From assembly GCF_001591665.1 (NCBI RefSeq), contig NZ_BCVI01000021.1:1-64000 (forward strand): 64,000 bases of DNA. Direction: 5' to 3'. The position numbers were made by a program, and so were the translations under genes. This DNA comes from Neobacillus soli NBRC 102451. Lineage in GTDB: Bacteria; Bacillota; Bacilli; Bacillales; Cytobacillaceae. Positions 45,901 through 54,150 of the stretch are shown piece by piece. The notes under the pieces were generated by a model that worked only from the letters and a program-made list of their open reading frames with translations, had not been told where the DNA came from and did not search any database. Each line of letters starts with the position of its first letter. Positions within the stretch are counted from its first letter, which is position 1.

Positions 45901-47786
45901 CTACTATTACGCTTGATCAAGACGGTACATTTAAGCTAGCTCTAAGCGGATTAACCCTTGGAGAAAACAAGGTTAAGCTTACTGTTGATGATGAAGGACA
46001 AAACCATGCTGAGAAAGAAATCGTTGTGAATTATGTTGATAACGATGCACCAGTAACGACTGCAAAGGTTACTGGAACTGAAGGTACAAACGGCTGGTAT
46101 ACTTCTGATGTCACTGTTGAGCTTTCCGCAAAAGATGAAGGAACAGGCGTTAAATCAACAGAATACAAATTAAATGATGGTGAATGGTCAACATACACGA
46201 AAGAAATTAACCTGTCCACTGGAACCACAGCGATGGATTTCCGCAGTACGGATAATAATGAAAACGTGGAAACAACCCAATCACTAACTGTGAAAATTGA
46301 TAAAACAGCTCCAATCGTTAGTGGCGTTAAAAACGATGGACTCTATAACCATGATGTAGCGATTACGTTCAATGAAGGAACGGCAACATTAGATGGTAAG
46401 GACTTTGCAACCAATACACTTGTAAGCGAAGATGGAAACCATACATTAGTGGTAACCGACGAGGCAGGCAACAAAACCACGGTTACGTTCACTATTGATA
46501 AGATCGCTCCAGAAGTGAATGGAGTAGAGGATGGATTCTACAATCATGATGTCACCATTACATTTAATGAAGGCGAAGCAACATTAAATGGTAAAGACAT
46601 TGAGAATGAAACTAAAGTAAGTGAAGAAGGAAGCTATACATTAGTGGTTACAGATGCCGCTGGAAATAGCACAGTTGTGAATTTCACGATTGATAAAAAG
46701 GTTCCACAAGTGATTGGTGTTGCGGATTATAGCAATTACAATCATTTTGTTACTATCCTCTTCGATAAAGGCACAGCTACTTTAAATGGCAGTGAATTCA
46801 AGAGTGGAAATGTAAGCGAAGAAGGAACATACACATTAGTCGTAACGGATAAAGCCGGAAACGTAACTACTGTTCACTTTACGATTGATACAACGGCTCC
46901 TGTTGTAAGTGGAGTGGAAAACTTCGGCTTATACAATCAAAATGTGACACTTTCATTTAATGAGCTAGGTGGTTTATTAAATGGACAACCAATACCATCT
47001 GGAACTGTAGTTTCCCAAGAAGGATCCTATCTAATTGAAGTAACAGACGCAGCAGGTAATATCACGTATAAGTTCTTCACCATTGATAAAACTGCTCCAG
47101 TGGTAAGCGGAGTTACAAACAACGGCCTTTACAATAAAGATGTGACAGTTTCCTTTAATGAAGGAACAGCCACATTAAATGGTAAAGAAGTTAAATCTGG
47201 TACAGCAGTTAAAACAAACGGTGTTTATACAGTAGTGGTGACCGATGCAGCTGGAAATAAAACAACTGTGAAGTTCACGATTGATAAAACCGCTCCAACT
47301 GCAGCAAAGATTAATCAGATCTCTGATAAATCTACGAAAGTAACAGGTAAAGCGGAAGCTAATGCCACGGTTAAGCTATACATTGCAGGAAAATATCAAC
47401 GCAGTGTTACAGCTGACAAATCTGGTAACTACAGCTTTACAATCAAAAAGCAAAAAGCTGGAACAGAAATTAAAGTAACTGCAACAGATAAAGCTGGCAA
47501 TGTCAGCAAAGCAGCTGCTGTTAAAGTAGTAGATAAAACAGCTCCATCCACACCAAAAGTGGATAAAGTAACTGTGAAATCTACGAAAGTAACAGGAAAA
47601 GCAGAAGCTGGCTCAAAAGTTGTTGTCAAAGTTGGCAGTAAAGTAATCGGAACAGCCACTGCCGATAAAAAAGGCAATTTCTCAGCTAAGATTGCTAAAC
47701 AAAAAGCTGGTAAAACACTTTCCGTTACGGCAGCTGATAAAGCTGGTAATGTAAGTGCGGCTAAAAAGGTTACTGTTAAGAAGTAA
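42945..47786 (+). CDS. Vpr-like subtilase with PA domain and Ig-like repeats
   Basis: A 1613-residue secreted serine protease. A signal peptide (about 1-32), an I9-type propeptide (about 75-178) and a subtilase domain with D219 (VLDTGID), H283 (HGTHVAG) and S606 (GTSMATPH) are seen. A protease-associated (PA) domain is inserted between the histidine and serine (about 410-530), as in Vpr and C5a-peptidase relatives. Fn3-like regions follow (about 690-1000). There are then five Ig-like GVxNNGLYN-type repeats and two lysine-rich repeats nearly identical in DNA to the end of the preceding secreted gene. Start TTG at 42945 after GAGAGGGG. No sorting signal. It probably degrades or processes extracellular proteins. 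Confidence 0.9.
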   Translation: MKFRQRKRLFSSFLALTMIFTLLFPGFGAAQANSTKSVKKQVSSAALTQMKTLIAQQKAGLSSEAVLHPDLQNLSGDKEVAVIVELSDYPVALVKGINKVAGKTTSKAEEKTIQQKVVSQQQKFQTNLSSKGIKAKVGYTYNYTFNGMALTLKASQVKELLKVDGVKLVEPDVERHALGTKTSGTAVKPAMNTSSPFLDVPSVWALGYKGQGVKVAVLDTGIDYNHPEFQNVYKGGYNFVPQTDTKQYARDRAADDPYETTPLDRPAGKAEFDANGSAFYTEHGTHVAGTIAAQGNNTFGIKGLAPSVELYAYRVLGAYGSGANSGVIAGIDKAAQEKMDVINLSLGGSSNSQTASDAVAINNAALAGVTAVIATGNSGPNRGTIGSPSTAAYAISVANSTVPETTMKGQASVTLEGSDPTSYDMDLMGWKFGTKPGELLSGTYDVVAVPGLGEAKDYNGLDVQGKVALISRGTIAFVDKIANAKKAGAVATIIHNNTGTAPAGVFLGDSFAFIPTFDMSTTNGNALRTALATKKATVTFGNFTESKTAGDDINSSSSRGPANPNFDLKPDVSAPGTNIMSSVPAYGKDFPDASYLESYDRFTGTSMATPHVAGIAALLKSEHPDWTPFDIKVAISNTAKQLDVKKYDVFSQGPGRVQPLAAATTEALAYSLDKTSFSGKSYDNIKGTVTFGNVPTNPNNASTITKDILVKNLTGNASDYTVTVQNTKAATGTLAAANVTVDKSNFTLAANGENSLKVTLNVPKGTGTTGNEILGYVKITNGKTSLNLPFAGNFAPPTGLKSFSVDSYHISPNGDKKLDSTTVRYEFYDRQGQTQIELWDASNPDGGYYGDGSVGYIVGTASTTTGPKTGTFNGGYTEWNTGAKKNAPDGVYTLDLASLNTANNAISAEAWLGPVFIKTTAPKIVVDDTNTTKQSNYDLSGSLQDSYVNWKSLVEETFGEDYDVNSNLHVNYELTNSNGEKVGEAATITLDQDGTFKLALSGLTLGENKVKLTVDDEGQNHAEKEIVVNYVDNDAPVTTAKVTGTEGTNGWYTSDVTVELSAKDEGTGVKSTEYKLNDGEWSTYTKEINLSTGTTAMDFRSTDNNENVETTQSLTVKIDKTAPIVSGVKNDGLYNHDVAITFNEGTATLDGKDFATNTLVSEDGNHTLVVTDEAGNKTTVTFTIDKIAPEVNGVEDGFYNHDVTITFNEGEATLNGKDIENETKVSEEGSYTLVVTDAAGNSTVVNFTIDKKVPQVIGVADYSNYNHFVTILFDKGTATLNGSEFKSGNVSEEGTYTLVVTDKAGNVTTVHFTIDTTAPVVSGVENFGLYNQNVTLSFNELGGLLNGQPIPSGTVVSQEGSYLIEVTDAAGNITYKFFTIDKTAPVVSGVTNNGLYNKDVTVSFNEGTATLNGKEVKSGTAVKTNGVYTVVVTDAAGNKTTVKFTIDKTAPTAAKINQISDKSTKVTGKAEANATVKLYIAGKYQRSVTADKSGNYSFTIKKQKAGTEIKVTATDKAGNVSKAAAVKVVDKTAPSTPKVDKVTVKSTKVTGKAEAGSKVVVKVGSKVIGTATADKKGNFSAKIAKQKAGKTLSVTAADKAGNVSAAKKVTVKK

Positions 47787-47810
47787 CAAGTTTTCGTAAA
47801 CTTGCAAGAG

Positions 47811-47842
47811 ATACCCTCGAAACTATTCGAGGGTATTTTTTT
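47811..47842 (+). terminator. Terminator of the Vpr-like gene
   Basis: ATACCCTCGAA pairs with TTCGAGGGTAT, followed by nine T. Confidence 0.88.
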
Positions 47843-47872
47843 TACAGAAAGTATAAATTTCGGCTTTGAGAA

Positions 47873-48022
47873 TTGTCCAGCTCCAGAGCCCTAGCGGCTA
47901 GTGTCCTTCGCTCTCCGCCCTACGATAAGTCAACATCGGTTCGCTCCGCTCACCGTGTTTCCTTTATCTCAGTTGGAGCGCTCCAGGCCATACGCCGCTG
48001 ACCAGGGCGCTTGCGCTTTTCT
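47873..48022. repeat. About 150-bp dispersed Bacillus-type repeat
   Basis: GC-rich for the region, from TTGTCCAGCTCCAGAGCC to GGGCGCTTGCGCTTTTC, with internal inverted segments (GCGGCTAG/CTAGCGGC-like, TTGGAGCGCTCCA). The ends resemble a short, non-coding element that I recall as common between genes in Bacillus relatives. It has no reading frame of note. Confidence 0.7.
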
Positions 48023-48099
48023 TAATAATAGGTAATGAATTATTTGGGAAATATGGTAAACTGTTAATTGGATAATATTTCAAAGGGGGATCGGAAGAA

Positions 48100-49989
48100 T
48101 TGAGAAAAGTAGTCATTACAGCTTTTATTCTATTATTAACATTTACGTATTCTTTGAATACAGCCCATGCAGAGGGACTTGTGTCAAAATCTGGCTTTAA
48201 AAAACTGGAAAATCCAGCAGTGACAGAGCTGGAACCAAATAACACGAAGGAGACGGCCAATAGAATACAGCCGTCAGATAGTGTGCTTGGTACCATTCAA
48301 GATGATGAGGATACCGATTATTATCGTTTAGTTATGCCAAGAAAAGGCCAATATACCCTGCTATCTTTATTAGGAAACTATTACTCGGATAATGAACGCT
48401 ATTCAGATGATTATTCCATTACCATTTATGATGAAAACGATAACACTGTTGCCAACAGCGAAAGCCTTTATGATGAAGATTATGGATATTTCCAAGGCAT
48501 GCAAACATCGTTGGAGGCAGGCACCTATTATATCTCTGTGAAGACGAATGGTTACTCTTATATGAACAATCAGGAATATTACCTTTGGCAATACATAGAG
48601 TATGCCCCAGATTTTGTGATTAATAGCTTAACAGCAAATCTTCCTTCCCCTCAAATCGAACGGAAGACGATTACTGTTCAGGCGGGCGCAAATAAAGCAG
48701 GACTTCACTATCAATTTTCCGTCCAGGGAAAGGTTGTTAAAAGTTACAGCGGGGCGAATACCTATCAATGGACGCCAACAGCACCGGGCACCTATAAGTT
48801 AAAAGTAGAGGTGCGCGACCCTTCTTTTCCAAGTGCAGTAGCCCAAAAGGAAATATCGTACACAATTACAGCCTATAAACCGGATTTTGCGATTACATCT
48901 TTTTCGCCAAACATCAATTCGCCATCGTTAACGGGAAAGACGATTACTTTTTCTACAAAAACAAATAAGTCTGGATTGCAATACCAATATACTGTCAATG
49001 GAAGAGTTGTCCAGAGCTTTGGAGCGAACAGCTCTTATTCCTGGAAGCCAACAAGCGCCGGAAAATATACCATCAAAGTGGAGGTTCGCAGGTCCCAATA
49101 TCCGAACCGGATCGTGTCAAAGCAACTAAGCTATGAAATTTCGGATGGAAAGGTTTATATTTCCTCATTAAGAGCAAATATGTCTTCGCCGCGGCCGACA
49201 TCAACTTCGATTAAATGGACAGCCGCTGCTAAGGGAGTTAATCTCGAATACAAATTTAGTGTCTATCAGAATAAAAAATGGACGACGATTCAAAATTATT
49301 CATCGAAAAATTACACCTATTGGAAACCGAAAAGTGCCGGTTCTTCGAAGGTGATGGTAACGGTACGAAGTAAGTTATCTAAAAAGACGGCAACACGAAC
49401 AGCAAACTTTACGATCTTTAAACCTTCTTACTTTTCAGCACCGACATTAAAATCAAATATTAGCACAAAGCAGACCACGAATACGTATTTTTATTTCACA
49501 GCAAAATCATCGGGAAATTACTTGGAGTACCGGTTCAGAGTATATAATGGCTATTATTGGTCGACCGTACAGGATTACTCAAGCAGCAAAAGTTTATATT
49601 GGACGGCCTATTATAAAGGGAAATATACAGTGGCGGTAGATGTACGCCAAAAGGGTACAAAAACAGTAAAGACGAAGAAGCTTTCACTGGATATAAGGGA
49701 ATCACCCAATTCATCCTTTAACGCAAACTATGATATTTACTATAATTATGGATACTTGAAAGTAACAAACTATGGTTATAGCAATTTAAAGGTAACAAAG
49801 ATGCAATTTCTAAATAATGGAAATATTATTTATACTCATAATCCCAATAACTGGATTACAATCGGGCGTTCGTACCAAACCTATTATTTTAATCCCAAAA
49901 AAGCTGTTTCACAATTTTCCTATAATACGGTAATAAAGGTTTATTATACGTATGATGGACTAACGTATACTTCTTACCTATATAGATAG
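48100..49989 (+). CDS. Secreted PPC and Y_Y_Y-type repeat protein
   Basis: A 629-residue secreted protein with TTG start at 48100 (AAGGGGG upstream) and a signal peptide (about 1-24, ending AHA). Residues about 40-165 match a pre-peptidase C-terminal (PPC) domain (ELEPNNTKETAN, DTDYYRLVMPRKGQYTL, GTYYISV). Four repeats of about 85 residues follow (about 170-545), the first two with YQWTPTAPGTYKLKVEVR, a triple-tyrosine (Y_Y_Y) motif, and the last two more diverged. A C-terminal tyrosine-rich beta domain (about 550-629) is not recognised. No catalytic domain is visible, so it probably binds wall or extracellular ligands. Monocistronic. Confidence 0.72.
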   Translation: MRKVVITAFILLLTFTYSLNTAHAEGLVSKSGFKKLENPAVTELEPNNTKETANRIQPSDSVLGTIQDDEDTDYYRLVMPRKGQYTLLSLLGNYYSDNERYSDDYSITIYDENDNTVANSESLYDEDYGYFQGMQTSLEAGTYYISVKTNGYSYMNNQEYYLWQYIEYAPDFVINSLTANLPSPQIERKTITVQAGANKAGLHYQFSVQGKVVKSYSGANTYQWTPTAPGTYKLKVEVRDPSFPSAVAQKEISYTITAYKPDFAITSFSPNINSPSLTGKTITFSTKTNKSGLQYQYTVNGRVVQSFGANSSYSWKPTSAGKYTIKVEVRRSQYPNRIVSKQLSYEISDGKVYISSLRANMSSPRPTSTSIKWTAAAKGVNLEYKFSVYQNKKWTTIQNYSSKNYTYWKPKSAGSSKVMVTVRSKLSKKTATRTANFTIFKPSYFSAPTLKSNISTKQTTNTYFYFTAKSSGNYLEYRFRVYNGYYWSTVQDYSSSKSLYWTAYYKGKYTVAVDVRQKGTKTVKTKKLSLDIRESPNSSFNANYDIYYNYGYLKVTNYGYSNLKVTKMQFLNNGNIIYTHNPNNWITIGRSYQTYYFNPKKAVSQFSYNTVIKVYYTYDGLTYTSYLYR

Positions 49990-49992
49990 CTG

Positions 49993-50028
49993 AAAAAAGG
50001 GTCTTCAAAAAATATTGGAGCCCTTTTT
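49993..50028 (+). terminator. Probable terminator
   Basis: AAAAAAGGG...CCCTTTTT with an internal mismatch and an A-rich loop, just after the stop of the PPC protein. Confidence 0.6.
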
Positions 50029-50124
50029 AAGATTTTTACTTTTCAACAGTAATGACTATTTTAATATATTGGAATTTTTGTTAAAATTTAAGAAATATAG
50101 AATGCAAAAAGGATGGGGAAAAAG

Positions 50125-51885
50125 TTGAGAGCAGGACGTTTTTTAAAAGGGATTCTTATTGTCATTATTTTATGTTCAATGGTGGTGCCGGCCAAAAACG
50201 CAAGTGCGGCAGCATTAACGGCGCATCAAGATTTTTCAAAAAAGGTATCCGCAGAACTGACAAAATACATAAAAAAATCCGGCGGGACAGTGACGCTTCA
50301 GTATCAGGATTTAGGTACGGGCGATGTCTTTCAAATCAAGGGGAAAACAGCCGGCCGCGCTGCCAGTACAATTAAACTGCCGCTAGCTTTGTATATTATG
50401 GAGCAGGCGTCAAAAGGGAAAATCAACTTAAATCAAAAACTAGTCTATAAGAGTCGTCATTACTCTGGCGGAAGCGGAGTTATTCAAAACCAGAAAGTGG
50501 GCACGTCCTACACCATCCGTGATCTTGTGAAAAAGGCCATGATTTACAGCGATAATATTGCGTTTATCATGTTAAAGGAGCGGGTTGGACAAGCGAATTT
50601 AGTCAAGTACATAAAAAGCATTGGCGGACAGTACGCCTACCCGAATGGACAAAATTTAACCTCAGCCAATGATTTAACGATTTATGCGAAGAAACTCTAT
50701 CAATTTTCTAAAAAGAGCCCGCTTGGAGAAGAACTTGTCGGCTATTTGAAAAAGACAGTCTATAATACTACCATTCCTAAGGGAATAAAGGGAGTGGCGG
50801 TGGCCCACAAGGTGGGGATGATTCCAGCAGAAAGAATCTATAATGACGCTGCCATCGTTTATGACAAAAAACCGTTTGTTTTAGCGATTATGACGAAAAA
50901 CCTTTCCTATGAAAAGTCGCAGAAGGTGATTGCGGACTTGGCAGCGATTGTCTATAAACAACATAAAGCTAAGGGTATTACACAAAAGGTAATTATTAAA
51001 GGGGATACAAAAATCTATCTAAACAGCTGGGGAGAAATAGCCTATGCAAAGGTATATTCAGGCAGCAAATTAATCAAGATTCAAGAATTTTATCCAAACA
51101 GCACGATTGAAAATGCATCCCAGCATATTAACTATATTTATGATATAAATAACGACGGATTCATCGCGAAAGCGGCAAAGCTTGATAAAGAAACGCAAAA
51201 AGCAACGAATCGATATGAATATTATTCAAAAACGGTCTATGGCAAACACGGGGGAAATATCAAGTATATTTTCGATCTTAATGCCGCGGGGTATATAACG
51301 AAAGCTGTAAAGACAGAAAAGGGAACAAAGAGAACTCTTGCCTGGTACCAATATCAATCAAATACGGTTTATGGAAAGCATTCTTCACGGATTAGCGGAA
51401 TAACATTAAATGTGCCGTTGATCAATCAAAGGCCGGAATTACCAACTGGTTGTGAAATTACAGCCGTCACCATGATGCTTCAATATAAAGGTGTACGAGT
51501 CAACAAAGTGACCTTAGCGAATAAGATGCCAAGACATTCATCGAATCCAAACCTTGGATATGTGGGGAATCCATTTACAAAAAGAGGATGGACTATTTAT
51601 CCGCCTGCCTTAATGGGAGTAGTAAAGAAATATGCTGGAAGTGCCAAAAACTTAACCGGTACAAGCAATGCAAATGTAGAAAAGCAATTATTAAACAACA
51701 AACCAATTGTTGTGTTGGTTTCAAGAATGCACGGTTTTTCAGTCCATGCCTTAACGTTGACCGGATTTGATAAAACGAATTATTACTATAATGATTGCTG
51801 GTCAGGCGAGAAAAATGCCAAAATCAGCAAAAAGGAATTTAATAAATTATGGAGCAACCAGAGTAAGAGAGCCATATCTTACTAA
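50125..51885 (+). CDS. Serine hydrolase (beta-lactamase-like) fused to C39-type cysteine peptidase
   Basis: A 586-residue secreted fusion. After a signal peptide (about 1-28) comes a class A beta-lactamase/PBP-like serine hydrolase (about 35-290) with S81-T-I-K84, S142-D-N and K229-V-G in place of KTG. A middle part (about 295-430) has two repeats with VYGKH and a YIFD-type core. The C-terminus (about 432-586) is a C39-type papain-like peptidase with C443 (PTGCEIT), H541 (VHALTL) and an N-D-C-W near the end. TTG at 50125 is chosen because AAGGATGGGG lies about 6 bases before it; the ATG at 50113 has that site overlapping it. Possibly acts on peptidoglycan stems or peptides; no exact homologue with this fusion is recalled. 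Confidence 0.78.
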   Translation: MRAGRFLKGILIVIILCSMVVPAKNASAAALTAHQDFSKKVSAELTKYIKKSGGTVTLQYQDLGTGDVFQIKGKTAGRAASTIKLPLALYIMEQASKGKINLNQKLVYKSRHYSGGSGVIQNQKVGTSYTIRDLVKKAMIYSDNIAFIMLKERVGQANLVKYIKSIGGQYAYPNGQNLTSANDLTIYAKKLYQFSKKSPLGEELVGYLKKTVYNTTIPKGIKGVAVAHKVGMIPAERIYNDAAIVYDKKPFVLAIMTKNLSYEKSQKVIADLAAIVYKQHKAKGITQKVIIKGDTKIYLNSWGEIAYAKVYSGSKLIKIQEFYPNSTIENASQHINYIYDINNDGFIAKAAKLDKETQKATNRYEYYSKTVYGKHGGNIKYIFDLNAAGYITKAVKTEKGTKRTLAWYQYQSNTVYGKHSSRISGITLNVPLINQRPELPTGCEITAVTMMLQYKGVRVNKVTLANKMPRHSSNPNLGYVGNPFTKRGWTIYPPALMGVVKKYAGSAKNLTGTSNANVEKQLLNNKPIVVLVSRMHGFSVHALTLTGFDKTNYYYNDCWSGEKNAKISKKEFNKLWSNQSKRAISY

Positions 51886-51980
51886 ATAGAAAGATCCTTT
51901 TCCATTTAACAGGGGCCATGGCACCTAGATCATTATATTTTAGATAAATAGAATTTTAGATATTGGAGGGGGAAACGAAT

Positions 51981-52700
51981 ATGTTTAAAAAAACAGTCAC
52001 TGTATTTTTGGCAATGCTGCTTATTTTCAGCAGTACGGGCCTATTTTCAGCAAATGTCACACATGCGGCCGAGTCTAAATCCAGCAAGGTTGTTTATTTG
52101 ACCTTTGATGACGGACCTAACCAGTACACTCCAAAAATTCTTGATATTTTGAAAAGGAAGAAGGCACATGCGACCTTTTTCATGATTGAGGGGAATATTA
52201 AGCAAAACCCTAAAATGGTGAAAAGAATCATCAGTGAGGGCAACTATCCGGCCTTACACAGCGTCTCCCACAATGTTCAGAAACTCTATCGGGGAAGCTC
52301 GAATAATGTCGCCATTGAAATGGAGAAAACAAGGCAAACATTGTTAAGAGTTTCCGGGTTTAATAGTAAACTAACCCGCGCTCCCTATGGCAGCAAGCCC
52401 TATATGAAAAAGCCGCTCCGCGATGCCTTAGCAAAGAAAGGCTTTAAAATGTGGGACTGGGACATTGATACACTAGATTGGAAATATAATCGAACACAGC
52501 CGAGAGTCATTACCTCAAGAGTGAAATCAGGACTAAAAGGTAAAAAGGGCCCGATTGTGATCCTTTTCCATGATTCAAGAGGAACAGCGCAGCAGCTGCC
52601 AATCATCATCGATTACCTAAAAAAGAATGGCTATAAATTAGAGGTCTACAATCCAAAACACCATATCGTGAAGAACTTTTGGAATGATAGAAGGTTTTAG
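51981..52700 (+). CDS. Secreted polysaccharide deacetylase
   Basis: A 239-residue protein. A signal peptide (about 1-30) is followed by a NodB-type carbohydrate esterase 4 domain. Motifs are all present: TFDDGP (D43, D44), H93-S-x-x-H97 (metal ligands), RAPYG, WDIDTLDW and ILFHD. The family removes N-acetyl groups from peptidoglycan or chitin-like glycans using a divalent metal. ATG at 51981 is selected because GGAGGGGG lies 9 bases upstream; an earlier in-frame ATG at 51963 overlaps this site. It follows the serine hydrolase gene after 95 bases with no evident terminator, so co-transcription is possible. The exact glycan is unknown. Confidence 0.88.
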   Translation: MFKKTVTVFLAMLLIFSSTGLFSANVTHAAESKSSKVVYLTFDDGPNQYTPKILDILKRKKAHATFFMIEGNIKQNPKMVKRIISEGNYPALHSVSHNVQKLYRGSSNNVAIEMEKTRQTLLRVSGFNSKLTRAPYGSKPYMKKPLRDALAKKGFKMWDWDIDTLDWKYNRTQPRVITSRVKSGLKGKKGPIVILFHDSRGTAQQLPIIIDYLKKNGYKLEVYNPKHHIVKNFWNDRRF

Positions 52701-52735
52701 GCTAGAAAAAACATGAACTGAACTGGATCAAAAAT

Positions 52736-52764
52736 AAAAGGCTAACCTAGGTTGCCTTTTTTAT
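52736..52764 (+). terminator. Terminator of the deacetylase gene
   Basis: AAAAGGC...AACC paired with GGTT...GCCTTTT, ending in a T run. Confidence 0.7.
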
Positions 52765-52933
52765 TCTCATTTTTTTTTCAAATCTATACATAAGGGCTAT
52801 ATATTGTTAAAATCTAATAAGAATATTGTCGAAATCTCAGGAAATGTGAAAAGCCCAGCATGATAACAGACAAGAAAATTGGTATTAATTTATTCAAAAA
52901 CTAAGGATAATCATTTATATTAAGGAGAATTAA

Positions 52934-53968
52934 ATGAAAAAAAACTTTTTTGGCATTGATCTTTTAAAGGTGATTGCAATTATTTCAGTTCCGAGTGTCC
53001 ATTTTTTACTAAGAACGCACTACTATAGTGTTCCTTTAAATAGTCCCCTTTTATTTATTCAAACATTTTACAGACAAATCTTTATTGTTTGTGTTCCCTT
53101 ATTTATTATGGCAACAGGGTTTTTACAATGGAAAAAGGAATGGAATAAAAAGTATTTAAAGGGAATACTAAATATTATTTTGATCTATGTTATTTACTCA
53201 GTGTTTGTCATTATTATTCGAAGCTATCAGTTTGGTGAGCAAAAGACAATTACCGAATGGATATCATTGATTTTTAGGTTTGAGGCAATTAGTTATGCCT
53301 GGTATGTGAATATGTTTATTGGGCTTGCACTTCTTATTCCATTTTTAAACACTTTATGGCAAGGTTTTAAAACAAAAGGACAATTTAAGATTTTTTTACT
53401 TGTGCTTTTATTTGTCACGGGAATCCCTATGTTCTGGAACGCTTTGCCGGCCTTTTTTGGAGATAGGAAGATAGTTTTATTTCCTAACTTTTGGATGCCT
53501 ATTTATCCCCTTTTTTATTACTTTATGGGAGTTTATATTAGGCAATATCCTATCAAGATAAGCAAGTTGAAAAGTTTTTGTTTATTTATTGTCATAACAA
53601 TAGTAGAGGCAGGAATCCTTATTGGATTTAATGAAGGAACAAAATTTATTAATTTTGTCGGCGGTTATGGATCAGCGTTAATTATGCTCCAAACTACATT
53701 TTTATTTTTATTTTTGTATCAAATCCAACTTCCTGAAAATAAATTATTACCCTGGATTCAAACCCCAGTACGTTCCATTTCCAGTCTAACTTTAGATATT
53801 TACTTAGTCTCAAATATAACGGATAGGTGGGTATATGAGTATTTTATGAATAATATTTATGATACGCAAGATAGAGCAATTTTGTATGCACCTATTGTTG
53901 TGATAACTACCTTTTTTATCGCATATGCAATTTCACTTATTAGAAAAACGATAATAAGAATCAGATAA
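52934..53968 (+). CDS. Acyltransferase family 3 membrane protein
   Basis: A 344-residue integral membrane protein with about ten helices. The N-terminal IDLLKVIAIISV-x-x-VHF motif, with the histidine after the first helix, and the general layout match the acyltransferase 3 (OafA/WecH-like) family, which transfers acetyl or other acyl groups to surface glycopolymers. ATG at 52934 has AAGGAGA 6 bases upstream. It stands just before three CDP-glycerol glycerophosphotransferase-family genes, so decoration of a teichoic-acid-like polymer is a reasonable inference. Acyl donor and acceptor are not known. Confidence 0.78.
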   Translation: MKKNFFGIDLLKVIAIISVPSVHFLLRTHYYSVPLNSPLLFIQTFYRQIFIVCVPLFIMATGFLQWKKEWNKKYLKGILNIILIYVIYSVFVIIIRSYQFGEQKTITEWISLIFRFEAISYAWYVNMFIGLALLIPFLNTLWQGFKTKGQFKIFLLVLLFVTGIPMFWNALPAFFGDRKIVLFPNFWMPIYPLFYYFMGVYIRQYPIKISKLKSFCLFIVITIVEAGILIGFNEGTKFINFVGGYGSALIMLQTTFLFLFLYQIQLPENKLLPWIQTPVRSISSLTLDIYLVSNITDRWVYEYFMNNIYDTQDRAILYAPIVVITTFFIAYAISLIRKTIIRIR

Positions 53969-54150
53969 CCATAGCTTTTTACTTTGTCTTTCTGTTTTGA
54001 GGTATTGTGACTTTTGAAATAATTGATAAAAAGGAATAATTATCCCTCTTCTTATATAATGCGTTATTTTTCTAAATACATATTAATGGGAACAAATGGG
54101 GCCTTTTTCAAAAGAACCGTTTATTAAATATGAGGGAGGTTAATTTAAGA

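Noticed and set aside
22277-52700. LPXTG or SLH anchoring of the large secreted proteins
   Set aside because: C-termini end in Ig-like or beta repeats with no sorting motif plus hydrophobic tail, and no SLH-like repeats were found.
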